Source: Chitinophagaceae bacterium (GTDB lineage Bacteria; Bacteroidota; Bacteroidia; Chitinophagales; Chitinophagaceae). Taken from it: a DNA stretch of 64,000 nucleotides. The translations under genes and the position numbers were made by a program. The notes beneath the pieces were generated by a model. It saw only the letters and a list, made by a program, of their open reading frames with translations. It did no database searches and was not told the DNA's origin. The stretch lies in assembly GCA_021151685.1 (NCBI GenBank), contig JAGKWS010000001.1:23994-87993 (forward strand), read 5' to 3'. Of this stretch, positions 27,802 through 36,222 are shown in pieces; position 1 is the first letter of the stretch, and each line of letters begins with the position of its first letter.

Positions 27802-28416
27802 TTAAAGCGTACCATCAAGCTCGGCCTGTAAGTTCTTGCGGGCCGGGCTTTCGTATTTTTGGTAAAACCAATCCGTCTTGTATATCCGCTCCATTTGCAG
27901 AAAGTGTGCCAATACCTTTTTACGCCCCGGCCTGTACAGCAATGCCGGATATATGCCATACTCTCTGCGTACCTGCCGTGCATAGGCTCTGTAAGTCTCC
28001 GCATCTTTCCCCAAAACAGACAGGTCGGCATCGGTAAAGTAGTTCACATCTATATTATGGCTATTGCTATGGCTTTTTGTAGCCAATATCAGCTCCTGCA
28101 CCCTAACAATCATCTCTTCAGGTACTGCCATAAACTGCATCTTTTGCACTGCCAGTACAGCACTCAGCTCCTCATTGTCGTTTCGCAGCACATTGTACAC
28201 TACATCGTGATAATATAGTGCCAATAGCACTTCATCCCAGCAATTGATATGGGACTTCACCGCTTCCAACTCTGCCCTCAGTGCTGTTAGATGGTTCATG
28301 TTGTGATAGTGCCTGCCGGGCTCGGCATACCGTGTCACTATTTCATTCCACGCTTGTAGTACAAGCACTTCGTTACTGCAATAGCGGCTACATAACCGCA
28401 CAAATTCTTGCTCCAT
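27802..28416 (-). CDS. Predicted metal-dependent HD-domain phosphohydrolase
   Basis: A 204-residue protein with an HD-type metal site: RHYHNMNHL (35-43, with His36, His38, His42), then LALYYHDVVYN (65-75, His70-Asp71) and a later DADLSVLG (about 128-135). This pattern matches the family of predicted HD phosphohydrolases that is widespread in bacteria and fungi but has no firmly known substrate. No signal peptide and no other domain. It overlaps nothing but abuts the aldehyde dehydrogenase stop. Confidence 0.87.
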   Translation of the reverse strand: MEQEFVRLCSRYCSNEVLVLQAWNEIVTRYAEPGRHYHNMNHLTALRAELEAVKSHINCWDEVLLALYYHDVVYNVLRNDNEELSAVLAVQKMQFMAVPEEMIVRVQELILATKSHSNSHNIDVNYFTDADLSVLGKDAETYRAYARQVRREYGIYPALLYRPGRKKVLAHFLQMERIYKTDWFYQKYESPARKNLQAELDGTL

Positions 28417-28454
28417 ATGATGGTTATCAGCTAAACGGGTAACAAGTAATTGGC

Positions 28455-28484
28455 AAAAAAACGCCCGTATTGTGTGTACGGGCG
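28455..28484 (-). terminator. Rho-independent terminator of the ABC-F gene
   Basis: CGCCCGTA (28462-28469) pairs with TACGGGCG (28477-28484). On the minus strand it is followed by seven T residues (28461-28455). It lies 6 nt after the ABC-F stop. Confidence 0.87.
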
Positions 28485-28490
28485 CAATTT

Positions 28491-30443
28491 CTATCCAATC
28501 TTTTCTTCCAGTTCCATCAGCGTTTCAAACGCCTTGTCATAATCTTTATTCATGGCTTGTAGTCGGGCAGTATGTTTCCTGTAGTCTTCATCCACTTTCA
28601 AAAATTCCGTCCTATTAGAGTAGAATGCAGGATCGGCCAGTTTTGCCTCCAGCGTGGCCACCTCTCCTTTCAGCTTGTTTATTTCCTCTTCCAGCTTCTG
28701 AAAACTCTTTTGCTGCTTTTGGTATTCTTTTTTCAGCGCATTTACCTGCTCATTACTTACAGTACTCTTCGCTACAGGTTTTTCCTGCTTCTTTTCTACA
28801 GGTTGTGCTTTCGGGCTGTTTGCGGCACTCTGGTCTTTTCGTTGTTTATCCTTGTACCATACATCCCACTCTTCGTAGCTACCATTAAACTCCTTAACCT
28901 CGCCCTGCTCAATATTCCATATCTTATTAGCAGTCTTGCTGATGAAATAACGGTCGTGCGATACGATGATGATAGTGCCCTTGTACTTGTTCAAAGCATC
29001 TATCAGCATCTCTACCGATTGCATATCCAGGTGGTTCGTAGGTTCATCCAGCAGCAGGAAGTTACCCTTGGCAGCAATTACCTTGGCTAATGCTACCCTT
29101 GCTTTCTCGCCACCCGACAGCACCTTTATTTTCTTGAACACATCATCTCCGCTGAACAGGAAGCAACCCAGCAACTGACGCAATTCCAGTTCTGTTTTTC
29201 CGCTACCACTGCGCTTCAGCTCTTCCAATATTTCCAGCTCCACATTCAGCGACTCTAACTGGTGCTGCGCATAGAAACTCTCCTCTACATTATGCCCCCA
29301 TTTGCGCTCGCCCTCTATAGGTTCCTGCCCGGTAATGATACGCAACAATGTCGATTTACCCTTGCCGTTAGCACCAATAAGGGCAATTTTATCGCCTCTG
29401 TTTATTTCGGCATTGGCATGGTCCAGAATCGTTAGGTTACCATATCGCTTACTTACATCAGTAAGCGTACATATTATTTTACCGGGCTGTGTGGCTACGT
29501 CGAAGTTGATATTCATAACCGGCACCGATGCGTCCGGTGCTTCTATCACATCCAGCTTATCGAGTCTTTTTATGGCACTTTGTGCTGCTGCGGCCTTAGT
29601 TGCCTTGGCACGGAAACGCTCGATAAACCGCTCCTGCTGCCTGATGTACTCCTGCTGATTTTCAAAAGCACGTTGCTGCAACTCCATTCGTTCAGCTTTC
29701 TCTGTCTGGTAGAAGGTGTAGTTACCACTATATTGATGCAACCCACGCTGCCACACTTCCACTATCTTGTTCACCATGCGGTCCAGAAAATACCTATCGT
29801 GCGACACAATTACCACACTACCCGGATAACTTATCAGATACCGTTCCAACCATTCTATTGATGGTAGGTCGAGGTGGTTGGTAGGTTCGTCCAATAGTAA
29901 CAATTCGGGCTGTTGCAGCATCATGCGTGCCAGCAGTACCCTCATCCGCCATCCTCCGCTGAATTGGTCATAGGGGCGTTGCAAGTCGGCAGTAGAAAAC
30001 CCTAAACCTTCCAACACTTCGGCAGTACGGTGCTCCATTTCATAGCCACCAGCTACTTCAAAATCGTGCAGGGCATGGCTGTAGTCATCCAGAAGGTCGG
30101 CATCGTCTGGTTTTGTCTCCAATTCTTTCACCATCCGTTCCAGCTCCATTTCCAGTTTATGGGCTTTTTCAAAAGCCTGCATCCCAACTTTCAATATAGA
30201 TTCGTTGGTAGAAAAACTGAGCAAATCCTGATTGAAAAAACCGAGAGAAACATCTTTGGGTTTATTAATAACACCAACATCTGGTTTATAACTACCAGTC
30301 ATCAGGCGCAGCAAGGTACTTTTACCAGCACCATTTGGCCCTACAAGGCCTATACGTTCACCGGTACTTATTTGCCAGTTGGCATCTTTTAGTATTTCTC
30401 TTGCCCCGAAAGAAAAGGTGATATTTTGAAGTGAAATAAGCAT
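28491..30443 (-). CDS. ABC-F family ATPase (ribosome-associated, Uup/YheS-like)
   Basis: A 650-residue soluble protein with two ABC ATPase domains and no membrane segments. First Walker A GPNGAGKS (35-42), signature FSGGWRMR and Walker B LLLLDEPTNHLD; the second domain repeats them (GANGKGKST near 355, LSGGEKARVALA, LLLDEPTNHLD). An arm/linker rich in charged residues (about 245-315) lies between them, and a coiled coil forms the C-terminal ~80 residues. ABC-F proteins act on the ribosome, relieving stalled translation or protecting against antibiotics. The C-terminal coiled coil favours the Uup/YheS housekeeping groups over resistance types. A -7 box TAATTTTG (30458-30451) lies 7 nt from the ATG. 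Confidence 0.92.
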   Translation of the reverse strand: MLISLQNITFSFGAREILKDANWQISTGERIGLVGPNGAGKSTLLRLMTGSYKPDVGVINKPKDVSLGFFNQDLLSFSTNESILKVGMQAFEKAHKLEMELERMVKELETKPDDADLLDDYSHALHDFEVAGGYEMEHRTAEVLEGLGFSTADLQRPYDQFSGGWRMRVLLARMMLQQPELLLLDEPTNHLDLPSIEWLERYLISYPGSVVIVSHDRYFLDRMVNKIVEVWQRGLHQYSGNYTFYQTEKAERMELQQRAFENQQEYIRQQERFIERFRAKATKAAAAQSAIKRLDKLDVIEAPDASVPVMNINFDVATQPGKIICTLTDVSKRYGNLTILDHANAEINRGDKIALIGANGKGKSTLLRIITGQEPIEGERKWGHNVEESFYAQHQLESLNVELEILEELKRSGSGKTELELRQLLGCFLFSGDDVFKKIKVLSGGEKARVALAKVIAAKGNFLLLDEPTNHLDMQSVEMLIDALNKYKGTIIIVSHDRYFISKTANKIWNIEQGEVKEFNGSYEEWDVWYKDKQRKDQSAANSPKAQPVEKKQEKPVAKSTVSNEQVNALKKEYQKQQKSFQKLEEEINKLKGEVATLEAKLADPAFYSNRTEFLKVDEDYRKHTARLQAMNKDYDKAFETLMELEEKIG

Positions 30444-30500
30444 AAGGCTGCAAAATTAGCGCAACACACCTATCTACAGAATAATAAATGAACAATTGCG

Positions 30501-30959
30501 TCACAATTGCTTTCGTAGTCGCCCGTCCATGCGTACAGGCTTTACAGATAGTACTTTTATTTTTCCTGCCAGCTTGTGGTGCGGATTTATCAGATAATTA
30601 AATTCTTCGGGCATTATTGCCGATGGTACCGGCAATACGAGATGTTTCATTTTTTGCACAAACCCATCGCCAATCAACTTCAGTGCTTCCGGCGGAGGGC
30701 TTATATACCAATCGGGCTGCAAAATCCCATCGGCAAGTGCCGGTGCTATGCTATCTGGCAGCTCTATGGTAGCAAGACTATAGTTAGCAGGCGGCATACC
30801 CCCCATATGCACCACCGTCTCCAGCAGAGCCAGAGACGGGCTTTGCGCTGTGTATACAATATACACATTCTTACTATTCCACCGGCCGCCATACAAGGCA
30901 GCACCAGTGCCAGACAAATCGTTGATGTAGCGATGGTCGCTTATCCGGTATACAATCAT
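30501..30959 (-). CDS. RES-domain toxin (NAD+-depleting type II toxin)
   Basis: The toxin of a RES/Xre pair; characterised members degrade NAD+ by phosphorolysis or hydrolysis. The 152-residue protein carries the three residues that name the family: Arg26 in GGRWNS, Glu47 in LLETVVH and Ser113 in VPSAIMP. The full catalytic set suggests an active toxin. The start ATG overlaps the antitoxin stop by one base (ATGA), with the antitoxin first, as usual for these operons. Confidence 0.93.
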   Translation of the reverse strand: MIVYRISDHRYINDLSGTGAALYGGRWNSKNVYIVYTAQSPSLALLETVVHMGGMPPANYSLATIELPDSIAPALADGILQPDWYISPPPEALKLIGDGFVQKMKHLVLPVPSAIMPEEFNYLINPHHKLAGKIKVLSVKPVRMDGRLRKQL

Positions 30960-31504
30960 CAGGCAAATATTCCGTGCTGTAAACGCCCCAACTCATCCAT
31001 TATCATGGCTATACCCAAGGATGTGTCTAAGTAATCTTTGGGGCGTTGCCCCCCAAATGCTACCAATTTTGTGTTCATCCATTCTTTGAAAGTATCTATG
31101 CTACCCATTACTTCCTCACCACGGCTATATAAGCGGGCCATTTCTATCATTCTTTCAGACTGCTCTTGCGACAACCTCTGGTTGGCTTCGTACCGGCGCA
31201 GTGTTCTGTCTGATGTATGAATGATTGCAGCCATTTCCGTCAACGACAAATCGGCTATTTCCATCAGATTATCCATTGCCTGCCTGGGTATACCATTTCT
31301 GATGATGTTGATGAAGTCGGTTTCATTCCTGATGGCAGTAAAGTCCTTTTTTCCTGCCATTCCCATCAGCCCAATGGTACGCATGGCCATGCCACTCATG
31401 TTGTTGCCGTAGGCAATTGCAGGCTCTGCTACAATGTTATCCAATGGGTTTTCCTCATTGGTGTAGGTTGTTTCTTTTTTTCGCCCTGCCATAAACCATG
31501 TCAT
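30959..31504 (-). CDS. Xre/MbcA/ParS-family antitoxin
   Basis: The antitoxin and probable autorepressor for the RES toxin. It has 181 residues. A helix-turn-helix-like segment (about 85-120; LSLTEMAAIIHTSDRTLRRYE) is followed by the C-terminal antitoxin domain (about 125-181; MNTKLVAFGGQRPKDYLDT), where GxxPxxxLxT is typical of the MbcA/ParS toxin-binding region. The long N-terminus (1-60) is rich in Met/Gly and could include an upstream misassigned part; an internal ATG at 31492 is the alternative start. A palindrome and a -7 box lie just upstream (31511-31543), fitting autoregulation. Confidence 0.9.
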   Translation of the reverse strand: MTWFMAGRKKETTYTNEENPLDNIVAEPAIAYGNNMSGMAMRTIGLMGMAGKKDFTAIRNETDFINIIRNGIPRQAMDNLMEIADLSLTEMAAIIHTSDRTLRRYEANQRLSQEQSERMIEMARLYSRGEEVMGSIDTFKEWMNTKLVAFGGQRPKDYLDTSLGIAMIMDELGRLQHGIFA

Positions 31505-31510
31505 TTGTCA

Positions 31511-31543
31511 CAAAAATACGGACATTTTTCTGAATAGAAAAAT
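31511..31543 (-). promoter_or_regulatory. Toxin-antitoxin promoter (-7 box) and palindromic operator
   Basis: On the minus strand a TATTTTTG box (31518-31511) matches TAnnTTTG and ends 6 nt before the antitoxin ATG. Directly upstream, ATTTTTCT (31524-31531) and AGAAAAAT (31536-31543) form a perfect 8-bp inverted repeat with 4-base centre, lying where the -33 region should be. Binding by the Xre protein is inferred. Confidence 0.65.
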
Positions 31544-31755
31544 TTCTTACTCTATATTCAAAATACAAAACACACTACAGCCATATGCATATATGTAGTC
31601 GGCTAATGAAAGGAAGTTGGTCTGGTATAATATGATAATATCCACTATCTACCCCAAATGTTATCACTTTCTAATTGAATTGTTATTGCCTTCAAAATGA
31701 ATACTTTGTACTAATACCCGTCATAACTTTATAATAGCATTCTAATGCAATTCTC
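31544..31755. other. AT-rich divergent intergenic region
   Basis: It lies between the toxin-antitoxin operator and the NHL-repeat gene on the plus strand. A TAACTTTA element near 31733 could be a -7 box for the NHL gene, with TTTG about 15 nt upstream, which is closer than usual. Confidence 0.35.
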
Positions 31756-33699
31756 ATGAAACATATTTTACACATTGCAGCCGCATTTGCTATTGCTACC
31801 ATTACTCAAAGTGTAGTACATGCACAATGCAGCACGGCAACCAACATCATTACAGTTGCGGGCAATCACACATCGGGCTACTCGGGCGATGGAGGTATAG
31901 GTACATCAGCACAAATGGGCAGTCCCTATGCCGTAGCATCAGATGCGGCAGGAAATGTATTCATTGCAGACTATTTTAACAACGTAGTTCGCAAACTGAA
32001 TGTATATGGCGTAATGAGCACGGTAGCAGGTACTGGCGAGCCCGGCTATAATGGCGAGAACCTATATGCTACAGAATCTCGCCTGAATGGCCCTGCCGGT
32101 TTGGCTGTTGATGCCTACGGGAATCTCTATATTGCCGATAAACTCAACGAACGCATTCGTAAAGTAGATGGCCACACCGGCCGCATGACCACCATTGCCG
32201 GAAATGGCCTACACGGAGGTTGGAATGGTGCCGGTTTTGGCAACGGGGGGCCAGCTACTGCCGCCGCACTCACTTATCCGGTAGCAGTAGCACTCGATTG
32301 TACTGGCAGCTTGTATATAGCTGATAATGGCAGCCAGACAGTGCGCAAAATTTCGCCAACCGGCATCATTACACGTTTTGCAGGCACCCATGCAGGCGGT
32401 TATAATGGCGATGCCATAGCCGCAACATCGGCCATGCTGAACAGCCCAAACGGCCTTGCCGCCGACTGCGCTGGTAATGTCTACATTGCCGACTCATGGA
32501 ACAACCGAGTGCGTAAGGTTGATGGCAGTGGTATCATAACTACTTATGCAGGCAATGGCATACCCGCATATACAGGCGATGGCAGCCCTGCAGGCTCTGC
32601 CTCTTTATGGATACCATGGGGCATAACACTGGACGCATGCAACAACCTCTACATTTGCGATTACAACAACAATGCAGTACGTAAAGTAAGCAGTGGCTAT
32701 ATCTCTACCTTTGCCGGTAGAAATGAACGTGGCTATACAGGCGATGGCACTCAGGCCGACTCTGCCCGTATATACCTGCCCAGTGGCATAGCAATAGATG
32801 GTGCCAACAATATATTCATTGCCGACTATGGCAACCACGTAGTACGCTACGTAGGTACTGCCCACACAGCATCTCGCGCTTTTGCCGGTGGCACCACACA
32901 AAGCCTGTACACTTGCAGCAATTCGGGCCCAATAGCCGTAGATGCAGCTATGACCATTCCTGAAGCACAAGAGGGTAAAACAATAACATGGACCATTGCA
33001 GCCCCCCCTGCACACGGTCAGTTATCTGGCTTCGAGAATGCAACCGTAACAGCACAAAAAGGAACCGTGAAACCTACAGGCATTACCTACCAGCCCGAAA
33101 AAGGATTCACAGGTGTAGACGAGTTTACGGTACAAGTGTCTGACGGAGAAAAAAAGGCCAATACTACCATTACCGTATTTGTGAAAGAAACACCCGACGC
33201 AGGTGCAATAACAGGCAATGTACTATCTACCACAAGCATACAAATGACCAACACTACCGGAGCCCCCGGTGGTATATGGAGTAGTAGCGACAATACGGTG
33301 GCCACTATAGACCAAAACGGTTTGGTAACGGCACTGGCACATGGCATAGTAACCATTTCCTACACACTGGAAACAACTTGCGGCCAACGTACAGCCACCA
33401 CAACCTACGTTGCCCAAACACGCGAGCTGGAAACGACTGAACTACTCGTGTTCCCCAACCCAAACAAAGGTTCTTTCCGCATCAACTTTAACGCAGCAGA
33501 GAAAGCAGATTTGCGCCTTACTGCTACCGACATTACTGGTCGCATTGTATACAATCAGTCATTGTCTGCAATCGAAGGTATGAACTCTGTAAAGGTTGAA
33601 TTGCCTGAAAACGTCCGTCATACCGGAGTACTCCGCCTGGTACTTTCTGATGGTAAATCGCATACATACGATGCTGCTACCGTGTTAATTACGGAGTAA
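31756..33699 (+). CDS. Secreted NHL-repeat protein with Big_2 and T9SS type A sorting domains
   Basis: A 647-residue exported protein. Signal peptide about 1-23 (cleavage after VHAQ). Residues about 30-370 contain six NHL-type blades, each with the pattern GNVFIADYFNNVVRK and a following TVAGTG, predicting a beta-propeller. An Ig-like/cadherin-like domain (about 390-480; TYQPEKGFTGVDEFTVQVSD) and a Big_2-like domain (about 485-555; GIWSSSDNTVATIDQNGLV) follow. The last ~75 residues are a type A T9SS sorting domain (LLVFPNPNKGSFRINF). It should therefore be secreted and bound to the surface. The ligand is unknown. A bidirectional terminator follows the stop. Confidence 0.9.
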   Translation: MKHILHIAAAFAIATITQSVVHAQCSTATNIITVAGNHTSGYSGDGGIGTSAQMGSPYAVASDAAGNVFIADYFNNVVRKLNVYGVMSTVAGTGEPGYNGENLYATESRLNGPAGLAVDAYGNLYIADKLNERIRKVDGHTGRMTTIAGNGLHGGWNGAGFGNGGPATAAALTYPVAVALDCTGSLYIADNGSQTVRKISPTGIITRFAGTHAGGYNGDAIAATSAMLNSPNGLAADCAGNVYIADSWNNRVRKVDGSGIITTYAGNGIPAYTGDGSPAGSASLWIPWGITLDACNNLYICDYNNNAVRKVSSGYISTFAGRNERGYTGDGTQADSARIYLPSGIAIDGANNIFIADYGNHVVRYVGTAHTASRAFAGGTTQSLYTCSNSGPIAVDAAMTIPEAQEGKTITWTIAAPPAHGQLSGFENATVTAQKGTVKPTGITYQPEKGFTGVDEFTVQVSDGEKKANTTITVFVKETPDAGAITGNVLSTTSIQMTNTTGAPGGIWSSSDNTVATIDQNGLVTALAHGIVTISYTLETTCGQRTATTTYVAQTRELETTELLVFPNPNKGSFRINFNAAEKADLRLTATDITGRIVYNQSLSAIEGMNSVKVELPENVRHTGVLRLVLSDGKSHTYDAATVLITE

Positions 33700-33720
33700 A
33701 AATTACTTGAAACATACAAT

Positions 33721-33757
33721 AAGAAAGCGGTTTGGTGTTTGCCTAACCGCTTTCCTT
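33721..33757. terminator. Bidirectional terminator
   Basis: The stem AAGCGGTT (33725-33732) / AACCGCTT (33745-33752), extended by flanking AAGA and TCCTT, lies between the convergent NHL and oxidoreductase genes. Confidence 0.8.
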
Positions 33758-33787
33758 ATTTGATACTGATAACGTTTTTGTAGTTAT

Positions 33788-36097
33788 CTAACCTGCATGT
33801 TTCCGCAGCTTGATAATAACCATTTTTGATGTAGGTGTATTACTCTTATCTGCCGTGCTATTAATAGGCACCAACACATTGGTTTCGGGGAAGTAAGTAG
33901 CAGTACATTGCTCCGGTATGCTAAAGGCAATAATGATGAACTTATGTGCCACACGCTCTACACCATCGTGATAATTGTATAGGTCTACCACATCTCTGTC
34001 CTTAAAACCAAGACGTTGAATATCCTTTTCATTCATAAATATCACCCTACGTTCGTTGTACACACCACGGTAACGATCGTTCAGTCCGTAAATGGTTGTA
34101 TTAAACTGGTCGTGGCTACGTAACGTTTGCATCATCAACTCATCGGGCTGCAACTTCATAAATGTCACATCAGAAGTTGTGAAATTCGCCTTAGCATTTG
34201 CAGTAGTAAAAGTACCCTCGCGAGGCCCATTGGGTAAATAGAACCCGCCCAATATACGTGCCCGTTTATTGTAATCTTGAAAGCCCGGCAAAGTGAGCTC
34301 TATATCGTTTCTGATATAGTCGTAATGCTGCATGTATAAATCCCAGTTCACCTTAGATCTATTGCCCAGTGTAGCCTTGGCCAATCGGGCTACTATCAGT
34401 GGCTCTCCCAACAACTGGTCAGAGATAGGTTTCAGACTACCCTTAGACATCTGCACCACACCCATAGAGTTTTCGCAGGTAATAAACTGCGCCTCGCCAT
34501 TCATCATATCCAAATCGGTATGACCGCAGCAAGGCAATATCATTGCCTCCCTACCAGTAACCAAGTGGCTGCGATTGAGCTTGGTAGATACATGTACAGT
34601 CAGTTCTGTTCTTCTCAGTGCCTCGGCAGTATAAACCGTATCGGGTGTGGCACTCAGGAAATTGCCGCCCATAGCTATAAACACCTTTGCCTTACGCTCG
34701 TGCATGGCATGTATAGCCTCAACCACATCATAACCGTGGTGTTGCGGTGGCCGGAAACCATACACCCTTTCCAGACTATCCAAAAACTTTTGTGGCGGTT
34801 TTTCATTGATACCCATAGTACGATCGCCCTGTACATTGCTATGCCCGCGAACCGGGCAAGTACCCGCCCCCGGCTTGCCAATGCTGCCCTTCAGCAACAG
34901 CAAATTCACTACTTCTTTTATGGTATCAACAGCGTTTTTATGTTGGGTAAGCCCCATAGCCCAGCAGGCTATAATTTTGTTCTTCTTTTTCAGCACATCG
35001 GCCGTTTGGCGCACCTGCTCCATACTAATGCCAGCAGCAGCAGCCAATTCTTCGGCTTTATATCTTTTCAAGCCGGTTACAAACTGCTCGTAACCAGCAG
35101 TTTTTTCTGCAATAAAAGCCTTATCGAATACAGTACCAGTTTTTTTCTCCTCCTCTTCCAGCAACAACAGCTCTATGGCTTTCAGCAGGGCCATATCACC
35201 ATTCAATTTCACCTGTAAAAAAATGTCCGTCAACCGTGCCTTAATACCCAATGCACCTTTTACTGTCTGTGGATTGCTGAAACCAATGAGCCCCGTTTCC
35301 GGCAACGGATTTACAGATATAATGGTAGCACCATTTTCCTTTGCCTCCTGCAATGCCGACAACATGCGCGGGTGATTGGTACCGGGGTTTTGCCCGAGTA
35401 TAATGATTACCTCTGCCTTGGCAAAATCATCCAGCTTTACAGAACCCTTACCCAAGCCAAGCGTTTCTATAAGGGCCACCCCGCTCGACTCGTGACACAT
35501 GTTGGAACAGTCGGGCAGATTATTGGTACCATACTCTCTGGCAAATAACTGATACAGAAACGCAGCCTCGTTGCCCGTGCGGCCAGACGTATAAAACACC
35601 GCCTCGTCGGGCGATGAAAGACTATTCAGACTTTTGGCTATCTTATCAAAAGCATCATCCCATGAAATTGGTTGGTAGTGCGTAGCCCCCTCAGGCAGAT
35701 ACATAGGCTGCGCCACACGTCCTTTTTTACCTATCTCATAGTCGTTAAGTTTTGCCAAATCATAAACGGAATTGGCGGCAAAAAAACGGGCATCCAACTT
35801 TTTGGTAGTTGCTTCCTCGGCAATAGCTTTGGCCCCATTCTCGCAATACTCTGCCACCTTAGACCGGTGCCCATCGGGGTCGGGCCAAGCGCAACCGGGG
35901 CAATCAAAACCATCCTTCTGGTTCAGTGCCAGCAACGCCTTCATACCTCGCGCAATGTCCATTTCGCCAAAGACATGTTTTGCAGTAGATATTACAGCAG
36001 GTATACCAGCGGCAGCCGTTTTGGGCTTAGTGAAATGCAGTTCCAGCAAAGATTCCGGATTCTCCGGATTGGGCAATTTCTTACTCGTCTTATCCAT
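33788..36097 (-). CDS. FdhF/YdeP-family molybdopterin oxidoreductase
   Basis: A 769-residue molybdopterin enzyme of the formate dehydrogenase-like YdeP group. The ATG at 36097 (MDKTSKK) is preferred: the longer frame would overlap clpB's 3' end and run through its terminator. The conserved pair FDCPGCAWPDP (Cys66, Cys69) lies near the N-terminus in place of a full iron-sulfur motif. Cys201 in NMCHESSG corresponds to the Cys/Sec that binds molybdenum in formate dehydrogenases. Molybdopterin-binding segments ILGQNPGTNHPR and GKPGAGTCPVRGHSNVQG follow. YdeP of E. coli is linked to acid resistance, but the reaction of the family is unknown. No FdhD, cofactor or electron-transfer genes are adjacent. 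Confidence 0.88.
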   Translation of the reverse strand: MDKTSKKLPNPENPESLLELHFTKPKTAAAGIPAVISTAKHVFGEMDIARGMKALLALNQKDGFDCPGCAWPDPDGHRSKVAEYCENGAKAIAEEATTKKLDARFFAANSVYDLAKLNDYEIGKKGRVAQPMYLPEGATHYQPISWDDAFDKIAKSLNSLSSPDEAVFYTSGRTGNEAAFLYQLFAREYGTNNLPDCSNMCHESSGVALIETLGLGKGSVKLDDFAKAEVIIILGQNPGTNHPRMLSALQEAKENGATIISVNPLPETGLIGFSNPQTVKGALGIKARLTDIFLQVKLNGDMALLKAIELLLLEEEEKKTGTVFDKAFIAEKTAGYEQFVTGLKRYKAEELAAAAGISMEQVRQTADVLKKKNKIIACWAMGLTQHKNAVDTIKEVVNLLLLKGSIGKPGAGTCPVRGHSNVQGDRTMGINEKPPQKFLDSLERVYGFRPPQHHGYDVVEAIHAMHERKAKVFIAMGGNFLSATPDTVYTAEALRRTELTVHVSTKLNRSHLVTGREAMILPCCGHTDLDMMNGEAQFITCENSMGVVQMSKGSLKPISDQLLGEPLIVARLAKATLGNRSKVNWDLYMQHYDYIRNDIELTLPGFQDYNKRARILGGFYLPNGPREGTFTTANAKANFTTSDVTFMKLQPDELMMQTLRSHDQFNTTIYGLNDRYRGVYNERRVIFMNEKDIQRLGFKDRDVVDLYNYHDGVERVAHKFIIIAFSIPEQCTATYFPETNVLVPINSTADKSNTPTSKMVIIKLRKHAG

Positions 36098-36171
36098 ATG
36101 CAGCATTTTGCAGATCTTCCAAATATACCCAACATTTACCAATTCTATTGTCGCAACGATGCTAAAACAAA

Positions 36172-36202
36172 AGCCCGGCGCAGTATTATCTGCAACCGGG
36201 CT
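36172..36202 (-). terminator. Terminator of clpB
   Basis: AGCCCGG (36172-36178) pairs with CCGGGCT (36196-36202). On the minus strand the stem is followed by TTTGTTTT. It separates clpB from the oxidoreductase gene. Confidence 0.75.
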
Positions 36203-36222
36203 TACTCGCTCACTCATCACTA

